Positions 1-7,265 of a stretch of 32,318 bases of DNA are shown in pieces (the first letter of the stretch is position 1; every line of letters starts with the position of its first letter). The stretch lies in NCBI RefSeq assembly GCF_022867885.1, contig NZ_JALIFP010000044.1, forward strand, positions 1 through 32,318. Direction: 5' to 3'. The notes below the pieces were generated by a model. It saw only the letters and a program-made list of their open reading frames with translations. It searched no databases and was not told the DNA's origin. Source of the DNA: Lederbergia sp. NSJ-179. GTDB lineage: Bacteria; Bacillota; Bacilli; Bacillales; Bacillaceae_C. The position numbers were made by a program, and so were the translations under genes.

Positions 1-307
1 TAGATCAGGGAATGTGTACAAACTTTATTAATCAATCTTGCAGTCCCATTGGAAAATTGATAGATTTCATCAATAGCCGCCTCCGTAAAAATGTCTCTTT
101 GCGCTCCGGCACTCATCAAATGTTGCTTTACATATTCACCTACTTGAGATCGGTCGTAATGGGGTAATTTACATTGCAAGTCAATTCTTTGACGGATTGC
201 GGCAAATGACTGAAGTCGAAGTCGATCCCAAAGCTCACTTTGTCCTACCAGAACTAGCGCCATTGGACCTTCGGCGTCCATTTTGAAGTTCAGCTTATCC
301 GTAATTT
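1..307 (-). pseudogene. ExeA-type AAA ATPase, C-terminal fragment (copy A)
   Basis: The minus strand reads open from about 307 and leaves the window at base 1. The translation contains DKLNFKMD, ALVLVGQSELWDRL, IRQRIDLQCKLPHYDR, FTEAAIDEI and NGTARLINKVC. This matches the part of ExeA/TniB-like AAA ATPases after Walker B (sensor region and lid). Such ATPases are target-selection or helper proteins of transposition modules. Walker A and Walker B are missing because the reading frame begins abruptly at the palindromic junction 278-331, where a second ExeA-like gene begins on the other strand. The family assignment rests on recognised motifs; the transposition role is inferred from the family. 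The far end lies outside the window. Confidence 0.65.
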
Positions 308-331
308 CGGATAAGCTGAATTTCCAAATGG
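278..331. repeat. Imperfect palindrome at a head-to-head gene junction
   Basis: Arms 278-301 and 308-331 are 24 bp each with three mismatches and a 6-bp spacer. The inner 13 bp (289-301 and 308-320) pair perfectly. Read outward on either strand the arms encode the same peptide core, DKLNF(K/Q)MD, so the palindrome consists of two homologous ExeA-like coding sequences meeting in inverted orientation at the same codons. Confidence 0.8.
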
Positions 332-700
332 ATTCATCCAATCCATTTATCCTTATCCTAGCTGGCTTGCCACATTTAAAAACACGCTTGAATCTGAATC
401 ACCATCGTCCGTTGGCACAGCGAATTATTATGTGTTATCAGAATTATTATGTGTTATCAATTACAACCACTAAGCAAGGAGGATGTTTCTGCTTATATAG
501 ACCATCATATGAAACGAGCTGGCGCCAAGATGCCCATTTTTACTGAGGCCGCCCTGGAGGCGATCACTTTACGTTCACAAGGATGGCCACGTGCCATCAA
601 CAGATTAGCCACGAATGGCCTTTTATATGGTGCCCAATTAAGGAAAGAACAAATCGATGGGGAAATCGTCCGTATGTCCGCCGAGGAGAGTGGTTTATAA
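302..700 (+). pseudogene. ExeA-type AAA ATPase, C-terminal fragment (copy B), frameshifted
   Basis: The plus strand encodes DKLNFQMDSSNPFILILAGL, then HHRPLAQRIIMCYQ, then after a frame change LQPLSKEDVSAYIDHHMK and AKMPIFTEAALEAI, ending at TAA 698-700. This is the post-Walker-B half of an ExeA-like ATPase. It is related to copy A but not identical, so the two are paralogues rather than one duplicated gene. The frame is broken by a 19-bp tandem duplication at 422-459. Removing one unit joins IMCYQ directly to LQPLSKEDV. The 5' half with the nucleotide-binding motifs is missing. The end overlaps the next start (TAATG), so the two were once translationally coupled. Confidence 0.65.
422..459 (+). 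repeat. Perfect 19-bp tandem duplication causing a frameshift
   Basis: The unit GAATTATTATGTGTTATCA occupies 422-440 and is repeated without change at 441-459. Since 19 is not a multiple of three, it shifts the ExeA-like frame. Deleting one copy restores a continuous family-like protein. Confidence 0.9.
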
Positions 701-963
701 TGCGGCGTGGGATCATGTTTTTTGATGTAGATGAACAGAATTGGAAAATATGGATTGGACAACAAGAATATGAAACATTTACAGGAATGAACTTCGAAAT
801 ACGCATTCAACATCGTTATTTTGAAGCGTGTTTTGAAGAGGATTATCAGGATTGTATTGTGACACTTGAGGATGATGTCACTTTCACATTGCGATTGGTC
901 GAAGTTTATAAAGTGCGAATTTTAGCCGAAGAATTGATGCCGGCATTGGATCTCCCTTTTTAA
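700..963 (+). CDS. Small DUF5348-like companion protein of the ExeA module
   Basis: An 87-residue protein starting MRRGIMFFDVDEQNWKIWIG. The start ATG overlaps the stop of the upstream ATPase gene, which argues for co-translation and decides the start over upstream in-frame codons. The protein is acidic, with no signal peptide or membrane segment; alternating hydrophobic stretches suggest a small beta-rich fold. It resembles the short DUF5348-type proteins found beside ExeA-like ATPases, but this is recognition from memory and not a search. Function unknown. With the upstream ATPase broken it is probably an orphan. Confidence 0.5.
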   Translation: MRRGIMFFDVDEQNWKIWIGQQEYETFTGMNFEIRIQHRYFEACFEEDYQDCIVTLEDDVTFTLRLVEVYKVRILAEELMPALDLPF

Positions 964-1047
964 GGGGGATCCTTTTGTATGAATATGGAATTATGGCTGG
1001 AATAGTATGCCTAATAATTTTCAAATATGAGCTAAAGGAATCAAAAT

Positions 1048-1109
1048 AGCACATTATCCCAGATATCCATCCGAATTAATTTGAAATTGGATGTCTGGGA
1101 TAATGTGCT
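1048..1109. repeat. Long hairpin with 22-bp arms
   Basis: Arms 1048-1069 and 1088-1109 are complementary over 22 bp. The only non-Watson-Crick position would be a G-U pair in a plus-strand transcript. The loop is 18 nt. No T-run follows, so it is not a classical terminator. It lies between the convergent genes ending at 963 and 1217, just before a conventional terminator. It could be a small palindromic element or an extra transcript end. Confidence 0.7.
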
Positions 1110-1172
1110 GGTTTACAATAGTGCTTAGGGAATACCAGGCAAGAATTATGGGGAATCGGAAAATAAACAACG

Positions 1173-1207
1173 CAGCATTACTTTACTTCTTGATTAGAGT
1201 AATGCTG
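1173..1207. terminator. Intrinsic terminator between convergent genes
   Basis: Stem CAGCATTACT (1173-1182) pairs with AGTAATGCTG (1198-1207), loop 15 nt, followed on the plus strand by TTTTTGTGTT. The minus side is also T-rich, so it probably serves both the plus-strand gene ending at 963 and the minus-strand pump gene ending at 1217. Confidence 0.75.
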
Positions 1208-1216
1208 TTTTTGTGT

Positions 1217-2638
1217 TCAGTCCTCAACTTTTACACGTTTGATAAAGAATGCTAAAACTAATCCAATAATCGACACCACCATTGCAAAAATAAAAGCATT
1301 TTGTACTCCTGATGTGAGAGAAACCACTATATTTTCAGGTTTTGTCGGGTCGGTGATGCCAGATAAATAATTTTGTTGTCCCATTGTCATCATTGTTGCA
1401 GCTGTAGCCGTTCCAATGGCACCTGCCACTTGCTACATTGTATTTATTATCGCAGAACCATGAGGATATAGCTCTGTATCCAATTGATTTAATCCATTAG
1501 TTTGCACTGGCATCATAACCATTGAGGTTCCAAGCATCAAACACATATACAGTGTGATTATTACTTTAACAGATGTGCTCGATTCAACATTGGAGAAAAT
1601 CCAAAGTACAACAAAGGCTATGAAAAAACCAGAAATCACTAACCATCTTGGACCAAATCGATCAAATAAACGACCAGTGATAGGTGACATAATCCCATTC
1701 AAGATTCCACCAGGAAGTAAAATTAGCCCTGCCACCAAAGCGGTGTAGCCCATACCGTCTTGAAGATAAATAGGTAGAAGAAGATTAGCTGTTAAAATAA
1801 TAATCATATTAACTACCACAGTCAGAGTACCTAATGCAAACATCGGCTGTTTGAAAGCCTTCAAATTGACAATAGGAGATTTAATAGAGAACTGTCTAAT
1901 AGAGAATAGTAATAGTGATAAAATACCAATGATTATAGTCACTATGGAAATTGATGTACCTTCTGTTTGCCCTACACCACTAAAACCATATACTATTCCC
2001 CCAAACCCAACTGTTGATAGAAGTATTGACAATAAATCGATTTTTGGCTTGGTTATTGTAGAAACATTTTGCATATAAAACACACTACACAACAGGGCAA
2101 TTACATAGAAGGGAATTGCTAACCAAAATAACCAATGATAACTTAGGGTTTCAATCACCAACCCAGAAATTGTAGGACCAAGTGCAAGGGATGTCATCAT
2201 TACCAATCCTATTAACCCCATAGCCGTCCCCCTCTTTTTGGGAGGAATCATTACTAAAACAACATTATACATTAATGGAAGGAGTACTCCTGTACCAATA
2301 GCTTGAAGCATTCTCCCTATTAATAACAAACTAAAACTTGGAGCAATTGCGGCACTTATTGAACCTAAAATAGAAAATACTACTGAAGTTATAAATAACT
2401 TTCTTGTTGAAAACCATTGGATTAGAAGTGCCGAAATAGGTACTAAAACGCCAATGGTTAAAAGATAGCCCGTTGTTAACCACTGAACGGTAGATGCATT
2501 TATCTGAAACACCTGCATTAAATCACTGAAAGCCATATTTAAAGCTGTTTCGAAAAATAAACCTATAAATCCTGCCAGCAATAAAGATATCATAATAGGA
2601 ATTACACTAAATTGCCTGTCATTTCTTTGTACTTCCAT
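1217..2638 (-). pseudogene. DHA2 (LmrB/EmrB-like) MFS drug efflux pump with one nonsense codon
   Basis: The frame runs from ATG at 2638 to 1217, interrupted only by TAG at 1430-1432. About 400 codons precede it and about 70 follow in the same frame. The protein has the many hydrophobic helices of 14-TM DHA2 proton-drug antiporters, the RFSTRKLFITS-like loop (here WFSTRKLFITS) and the ALGPTISGLV antiporter motif. At the break the text reads INTM-stop-QVAGAIGTA. The intact paralogue at 23542-24981 has NTLMQVGSSIGTA there, so one sense codon became TAG. The last two helices are lost unless the stop is read through. It is the third gene of a TetR / acetyltransferase / pump operon. The RBS is weak (GGGTGGGG). 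A sequencing error cannot be excluded. Confidence 0.85.
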
Positions 2639-2674
2639 ATAACCCCACCCTATAAAGAATAAAAATAATCATAT

Positions 2675-3226
2675 TTATACATTTCTTACTTGATTTTCAA
2701 AGTATTCATTTTGCAAAATCCCCATATGAATGATGTCATGCCATTCACCATTTCTAAATAGACTTTGTCTACTTTTTCCTTCTTGTTGAAAACCAATTTT
2801 AGTATACAAATGAATAGCTCTATCATTAAATGAAAATACTTTAAGGGAAATTCGGTGGAGATTCATTTCGTAAAAAGCGTAATCCAGCAGTAATTTCAAG
2901 CCTTCTAAACCATAGCCTTTTCCCCAATATTCCTTTTCTCCTATGTCAATAATACATTCAGTATTTCTATTTTTATAATCAATGTTGATTAATGATACAA
3001 TGCCAATTGGTATTTCATTTCCTTTTTCAACCATAATATAGCATTTGGCTGAATGAGATCCCAAAATAACATGATCTACAAATTCTTTAGTTGCTTCCAT
3101 TGGATAAACATCTAAAGATGAGTTGGTGGAATGCATAACTTCCATATCGTTTCTCCACTTGTGATAAAGTTCTGTATCTTCCTTTGTCATCTTTCTTAAT
3201 CTCACTCTTGATGATTCAAACAACAT
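2675..3226 (-). CDS. GNAT acetyltransferase (RimJ/SpeG-like)
   Basis: A 183-residue GNAT-fold N-acetyltransferase, which transfers acetyl from acetyl-CoA to an amine. The acetyl-CoA loop region is seen in YWGKGYGLEGLKLLLDYAF (Q/RxxGxG/A type), and the family signature LHRISLKVFSFNDRAIHLY followed by KIGFQQEGKSRQSLFRNGEW is near the C-terminus, as in RimJ/RimL and SpeG enzymes. I chose ATG 3226 because AAGGAG lies 8 nt upstream; a GTG at 3235 would overlap that RBS. It lies between the TetR gene and the pump gene with very short gaps, so it is co-transcribed with them. Pairing a GNAT with a pump recalls the B. subtilis blt-bltD operon (polyamine acetylation), but the substrate here is unknown. 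Confidence 0.85.
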   Translation of the reverse strand: MLFESSRVRLRKMTKEDTELYHKWRNDMEVMHSTNSSLDVYPMEATKEFVDHVILGSHSAKCYIMVEKGNEIPIGIVSLINIDYKNRNTECIIDIGEKEYWGKGYGLEGLKLLLDYAFYEMNLHRISLKVFSFNDRAIHLYTKIGFQQEGKSRQSLFRNGEWHDIIHMGILQNEYFENQVRNV

Positions 3227-3238
3227 AGTGATCACTCC

Positions 3239-3862
3239 TTATAGTGCAGATTTTGGATTAATTAATTTTTCTAAAGAAAAAAGTAAGACGGATAATTGAT
3301 CCTTTACTTTTGTTTGTTCATGTCCCAATTGAAATGTGTCCAACATTAAACCGTTTATAAATGATAGGAGATACCGTGCTATAGAACGAGTAGATTGTTG
3401 AGGTCTAAATTCTCCTTTAAGCATACCTTTATTCAATACTTCTTCTATAGCTTCAGTAGTTCGCTTGTAGCGTTCAGAAATGTAAGGGAAATTATCTTTA
3501 TTATTTGCGTAATTAGATGATAAAAAGAATTCTGCCTTTGCATAGAGCAGTGTTTGCTCAATTGCCTCAATATAAAATTGCTGTTCTTCAACCCATTTTT
3601 TTAATTGTGGCCATATTGGACCTTCATCAGATGACACAAAATATTGAATGTCTTTTTGGTCATCATATTTTAAGACTTCGATAAAAACGTGATCAATATT
3701 ATCGAAATAACTATAGAATGCACCTCTGGATATTCCAGCCTTGTCCATAATATCTTGCATAGATGTGCGAACAAATCCTTTCTCGATAAACACCTTCTTG
3801 GCTGCTTCTATCAATTCTCTTTTTCTCTCTTTTTTATATTCTTCGCTAACTTTTGGTGCCAT
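3239..3862 (-). CDS. TetR-family repressor of the GNAT/pump operon
   Basis: A 207-residue regulator. The N-terminal HTH is seen in IIEAAKKVF-like text (ELIEAAKKVFIEKGF, TSMQDIMDKAGISRGAFYSYF), followed by an all-helical ligand/dimer domain. The start is set at ATG 3862, with GGAGGCGGC directly upstream. A longer open frame to 3961 would run through the promoter and operator, so it is rejected. The N-terminus resembles YfiR-type regulators, which in B. subtilis sit beside an MFS gene. It is first in a minus-strand operon with the GNAT and the pump, and a long inverted repeat covers its own promoter (3901-3958), so autorepression released by a pump substrate is the likely logic (inference). Confidence 0.9.
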   Translation of the reverse strand: MAPKVSEEYKKERKRELIEAAKKVFIEKGFVRTSMQDIMDKAGISRGAFYSYFDNIDHVFIEVLKYDDQKDIQYFVSSDEGPIWPQLKKWVEEQQFYIEAIEQTLLYAKAEFFLSSNYANNKDNFPYISERYKRTTEAIEEVLNKGMLKGEFRPQQSTRSIARYLLSFINGLMLDTFQLGHEQTKVKDQLSVLLFSLEKLINPKSAL

Positions 3863-3900
3863 AAAGCCGCCTCCATAATGATTGACAAAGGGTATACAAT

Positions 3901-3958
3901 AAACTATACACTTATGTCGTTTTATATTTTGGATTATACCGACACCAGTGTATAGTTT
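3901..3958. promoter_or_regulatory. Dyad operator over the TetR promoter
   Basis: Arms 3901-3919 and 3940-3958 are 19-bp inverted repeats with two mismatches; the outer half AAACTATACAC / GTGTATAGTTT is perfect. The spacer is 20 bp. One arm covers the -35 and promoter spacer, the other lies just downstream of the expected start site. Centre-to-centre distance is 39 bp, so two operator half-sites or two dimers bound on one face are possible. Binding by the adjacent TetR protein is inferred. Confidence 0.7.
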
Positions 3959-3961
3959 CAA
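3933..3961 (-). promoter_or_regulatory. Sigma-A promoter of the TetR/GNAT/pump operon
   Basis: Read on the minus strand: -35 TTGAAA (3961-3956), 17-bp spacer, -10 TATAAT (3938-3933). Transcription would start near 3926, about 64 nt before the TetR start. Confidence 0.8.
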
Positions 3962-4378
3962 CCCTTTATATTAATATTTTTGTTTTTTAGTTATGTAAAT
4001 TATCTTGTAAATATGGGACGATCAGTCATAAAAAATCCACATTCTAATGAGAATGAATGTGGTTAACTTAGCAATTCATTAGGGTAATAATTTCACCAGA
4101 AAACCCCGCTAATAATTTCTACTCCCAAAATTATTATGTTTCAGTAAATATATTTTCCTACACGATAATCCGAAATAGTGCTTTATGATCATTAATTAAA
4201 TAAAAATGAGTTTCCACACTAAAATCCGATTACCCGAATAATTTACACACTTTAGTTGGTAAGCCCAAAAAATATACTTTACAGGTTTTCTATCTCCATA
4301 TTTTATGGTCAATCATTTATGGTCGGTCATACCAACTATTTTTTGGTTCATGTGATTAAACACTATTAGTTCCTTTTA
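3962..4378. other. Intergenic stretch, no gene seen
   Basis: No credible coding frame. CCACATTC (4037-4044) pairs with GAATGTGG (4055-4062), a possible weak hairpin. Near 4314-4331 there are two tandem TATGGTC motifs (TATGGTCAATCA, TATGGTCGGTCATA) that look like decayed repressor half-sites. They precede no intact gene. Confidence 0.4.
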
Positions 4379-4702
4379 TCAATCTTTTTCTTCAAAAAAA
4401 GACCACGATTTCCGTCTGTTCCCTGGAAGAAAAACCCCCGGAATGATGGCACACGCGGTAAATCCGATTGTCCACCAGAAAGTATAATTGAACGCATTGG
4501 CCCGTGATGCGACATCGAGCATCGGTCCATGAATCAATTGACTCTGTAAGTTGGCGGCAAGCACTGCAGTTCCAAATGCTCCACCTACTTGTTGAGCAAT
4601 CCGCGTGATACTGATGCCATGAGAAACCTGTTCTTCCGGCATACCTTTATAAGTGGCATCTACAACAGGGATAAGCACTGCTCCAAATTCTACTCCCAAC
4701 CT
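4379..4702 (-). pseudogene. DHA2 MFS pump, C-terminal fragment
   Basis: Only the last ~107 residues of a DHA2 pump remain: LGVEFGAVLIPVVDATYKGM, ITRIAQQVGGAFGTAVLAAN and a final helix before NRRKSWSFFEEKD. The open frame continues upstream to 4867, but that extension is the antisense of a VOC fragment on the plus strand, so it is not pump sequence. The gene therefore lost its first ~75 percent at a junction near 4702-4740. It differs from the two LmrB-like pumps in this window (different end sequence), so it is a third, distinct DHA2 gene. Confidence 0.75.
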
Positions 4703-4740
4703 ATGGCTCGCATGAGAAAATAGACGTTTAAATCTGTTTC

Positions 4741-4933
4741 TTTCCATCAGGTGGATTCGGGACACCAGTACCTGATTTTTCAATTGAAGTTGATGATCTT
4801 GAAAACGCACTAGCTCGCATAAAAGAAACAGGATTTCCAATTGATTATGGACCAGCTGAGGAACCATAGGGTGTTCGGCGATTATGTAAGGGATTCAATC
4901 GGAAAGCACGTCAATATTCTTATCCATTTGTAA
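4741..4933 (+). pseudogene. VOC (glyoxalase/bleomycin-resistance fold) C-terminal fragment
   Basis: The plus strand encodes FPSGGFGTPVPDFSIEVDDL, ALARIKETGFPIDYGPAEEP, then TAG at 4867-4869 where the family has Trp (EEPWGVRR), then GVRR. After a frame change it reads YVRDSIGKHVNILIHL and stops at 4933. This is the second beta-alpha-beta-beta-beta half of a VOC protein, a fold used by glyoxalases and drug-binding resistance proteins. It has one nonsense codon, one frameshift and no 5' half. It abuts the truncated pump on the opposite strand. Confidence 0.75.
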
Positions 4934-5013
4934 ATTAATGAAGGGCAATTTGAAATCTTCTAATTCCTAAGTATAGATAGCCAATTATTTTGAAAGTGAA
5001 TGGTAATTTTTTA

Positions 5014-5042
5014 TTGACTAAACGTTCATTCAAAGATAAAAT
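5014..5042 (+). promoter_or_regulatory. Sigma-A promoter of the hydrolase/TetR operon with embedded operator
   Basis: -35 TTGACT (5014-5019), 17-bp spacer, -10 TAAAAT (5037-5042). The imperfect palindrome TGACTAAACGTTCATTCA (5015-5032, core AACGTT) overlaps the -35 and spacer and looks like a TetR-family operator. Transcription should begin near 5049, which rules out the in-frame start codons at 4990 and 5041 for the hydrolase. Confidence 0.75.
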
Positions 5043-5073
5043 GTTGATAAACTTGAATTTTATGGGGATCTTA

Positions 5074-5816
5074 ATGGATTTGTACTATGAGATTAATGGT
5101 ACTGGACATCCAGTTGTTATGATCCATGGCGGAGGTACTGATTTGCGGGAATGGAATTACTTGGCACCTCTACTGGCTAAGCATTATCAAGTAATTTCTG
5201 TTGATGGTCGAGGTGTTGGTCAATCACCAACTCCGAAAGACCAAGTTAACTATGTGGAAGATATGCGGTTTTTTATAGATGAGCTTGAGCTTGATAAGCC
5301 AACCATCATCGGTCATTCCATTGGTGGGCAAATTGCAACTGAATTCGCTTTAACTTATCCGGAAAAAGTCACAAACCTTGTTTTAATTGCTCCTGCTTTA
5401 TCAGGATTTCAAGGTTACACAGAATATGAGCAAATAATGCAAGAGGTGATGGGGGCTGCCCCGGATGTGGAGTAGATTTGATGCTGCATTCTCCAATGTA
5501 TCAAGTCGTTATCCATAGTCCGCAAAGAAATCTGGCCACGCAAATGCTTCAAGATCAGTTTCAACGAGTGTTGGGTGGACCTGCTTTTGAAATGATATGG
5601 CCCAATCCTCCTGCCATCGACCGATTAGAAGAGTTGACTGCCAAAACATTATTTATTATTGGCGAAAAGGATTTACCTGAAAATTTTCTTGCTCTTGAAC
5701 ACTTTTGAAAAATTCCAAATATCAATTTTATTGAAATACCAAATGCTGATCATATCTTGACCCTGACACATTCTGAAGCGTTAAATCAGGCAATCACTGC
5801 TTTTATGGAGGAATGA
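5074..5816 (+). pseudogene. Alpha/beta hydrolase with frameshift and internal stop
   Basis: The start MDLYYEINGTGHPVVMIHGG at ATG 5074 follows GGGGA and lies just after the mapped promoter. The nucleophile elbow GHSIGG, the acid region FIIGEKDLPEN and the late histidine in IPNADHILTLTHSEAL mark an alpha/beta hydrolase of about 247 residues. Two lesions break it. The frame changes around the G5/C4 runs at 5451-5462 (the frame-1 stop is TAG 5473-5475), and an in-frame TGA at 5706-5708 precedes the last ~35 codons, which include the catalytic histidine. It ends 7 nt before the TetR gene, so the pair was an operon. Substrate unknown. Confidence 0.85.
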
Positions 5817-5823
5817 AGTTAAA

Positions 5824-6420
5824 ATGCCACGTACACCAGAAGAGAATAATCGTATTCGCCAAGCATCCAAAGAAAAAATTAGAGCTGCGGCTATGGAGTT
5901 ATTTATGAAGCAGGGATATTACGCTACTTCTATAAGCGATATAGCTAAACAAGGGGGGATTTCGAAAGGTTTGCTCTATAACTATTACAAAGGAAAAGAA
6001 GAGCTGCTTGCTGAAATGGTAGAGACAAGAATCAGAGAAGTGGTTGAAGTCATGGAAGAAGCAACCACTTTAGAGACTGCTAGTGAACAGCTTGAATATA
6101 TAGTCAATGGCGCCATTGATAACATTTATCAAAATCCGGAAGTTCATCGGTTCTATCTTCATTTGCAAACTCAGCCAGAAGCTGATGAAGAGTTGATAAA
6201 ATACAGTTATCTCATTATTGAAGAAAATGCCAGGCAATTTGAGTTTCAATGTGAAATATTTGAAAGAATGGGAATAAATGAGCCGAGGAAACGGTCGCTA
6301 TATTTTTCGTCCGTGCTTCAAGGCAGCATGCTGATGATATCTACCTATCCGCAGAAGTTTCCCATTGAAGAGATAAAAGCACAAATTATTCATGAATTTT
6401 GCAGATCATCTAATGTATAA
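5824..6420 (+). CDS. TetR-family regulator
   Basis: A 198-residue protein with N-terminal HTH: KIRAAAMELFMKQGYYATSI, SDIAKQGGISKGLLYNYYKG, then a helical ligand-binding domain. ATGGAGGAA lies shortly before the ATG start. It is downstream of the broken hydrolase and likely transcribed from the promoter at 5014-5042, whose embedded palindrome is the probable autoregulatory operator. The reading frame is intact although its neighbours on both sides are broken, so it may now be an orphan regulator. Ligand unknown. Confidence 0.9.
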   Translation: MPRTPEENNRIRQASKEKIRAAAMELFMKQGYYATSISDIAKQGGISKGLLYNYYKGKEELLAEMVETRIREVVEVMEEATTLETASEQLEYIVNGAIDNIYQNPEVHRFYLHLQTQPEADEELIKYSYLIIEENARQFEFQCEIFERMGINEPRKRSLYFSSVLQGSMLMISTYPQKFPIEEIKAQIIHEFCRSSNV

Positions 6421-6477
6421 AATAGATAAGGAACCTTAACAGTTCGATTAATGGTCCAATTGATGTTCCTGAGTCAA

Positions 6478-6627
6478 ATGAAATGTGTACACACCATTTC
6501 GGTGAATGTCAGTCTGTTTCAATGTGAAAACTGTGGAGGAGAAATGAATCCAACGTACTATAAAGGAATTCATCGGCAGGAGACTTTCAGATGTAAATGG
6601 AGGAACAATCATGATAAAAGTCAATAA
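6478..6627 (+). CDS. Possible small zinc-ribbon protein
   Basis: A 49-residue frame containing FQCENCGGEMNPTYYKGIH and FRCKWRNNHD, i.e. CxxC followed by C and H about 20 residues later, a plausible small zinc site. There is no convincing RBS before ATG 6478, and the end overlaps the start of the ABC fragment at 6611. It could be a fragment of a longer decayed gene. I do not recognise a named family. Confidence 0.3.
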   Translation: MKCVHTISVNVSLFQCENCGGEMNPTYYKGIHRQETFRCKWRNNHDKSQ

Positions 6628-6970
6628 GGTTCATTACAGTTATGATTCAACCAAAATATTAAATGGCTTGAATTTGTTGGAGAGTGATCCAATTGAAGCT
6701 GTTAGCTGGCCATTTAAAACCTGATCAAGGTGAAATAACTCTATTTGGATTTAATCCATATAATCGTAATCAAACATCTGATCATTTATGTTATATGCAA
6801 GAGGAACATCCATTCAGTGTGATTTGGAAGGTAAAAGATGCGTTACGCTTTGGTGATTATTACAATCCGAATTTCGATATGAATTTTGCAAAAGAACTGT
6901 TAACTGATTTTAATTTACATGAAAACAAACATGTAACCAAATTCCCCAAAGGTATGAAATCCGCATTGCA
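6611..6970 (+). pseudogene. ABC transporter ATPase fragment lacking Walker A
   Basis: ATG 6611 has GGAGGAAC upstream and begins MIKVNKVHYSYDSTKILNGL, a normal ABC ATPase N-terminus. Around 6676-6686 the frame jumps straight to IQLKLLAGHLKPDQGEITLF, so the GxxGxGKS/T loop (about 20-25 residues) is deleted. The text continues through FGFNPYN, the Q-loop region and TKFPKGMKSALQF, the start of the LSGGM-like signature, then switches into VOC sequence. Walker B and the H-loop are absent. It is a YtrB/BcrA-like ATPase reduced to an internally deleted stub. Confidence 0.7.
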
Positions 6971-7189
6971 ATTTATTATTCAGCTGCGAAAGAGTATCAA
7001 AAGAAGATATATGCCGAAGGCATTCCAGCAACGATGTTTGGGGTTCAAGATGTTCAAAAAGAGTACGAACGATTAGTGAAACTTGGAGTGAAGTTTACCA
7101 TGGAACCGACAGAAATGGGGGAAGTCACAATAGCTGTCTTCGACGATACATGCGGCAATCTTATTCAGATCGCTCAGCAGAACTCATGA
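6971..7189 (+). pseudogene. VOC protein C-terminal fragment fused to the ABC stub
   Basis: In the frame ending at TGA 7187-7189 the plus strand reads SAAKEYQKKIYAEGIPATMF, VQKEYERLVKLGVKFTMEPT and VFDDTCGNLIQIAQQ. This is the typical second half of a VOC family protein, with the conserved metal-site glutamate region and the DxxGN end motif. The join to the ABC fragment is near 6970 and in a different frame. It is a second VOC remnant, distinct from the one at 4741-4933. Confidence 0.75.
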
Positions 7190-7265
7190 CGAAAATGTGA
7201 TGCATGAGAAGTTGTGAAAGCAGCTTTTTATTATCAGAAATATTAATAGAATAGAGGTGCAATGT

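Noticed and set aside
3863-3961. N-terminal extension of the TetR gene to 3961
   Set aside because: It would translate through the promoter and operator; ATG 3862 has a near-perfect RBS.
4703-4867. N-terminal part of the minus-strand frame containing the pump fragment
   Set aside because: This stretch is the antisense of a recognisable VOC fragment on the plus strand.
4990-5073. Upstream start of the hydrolase
   Set aside because: It lies before or inside the mapped promoter (-35 5014, -10 5037); ATG 5074 has an RBS and fits the family's N-terminus.
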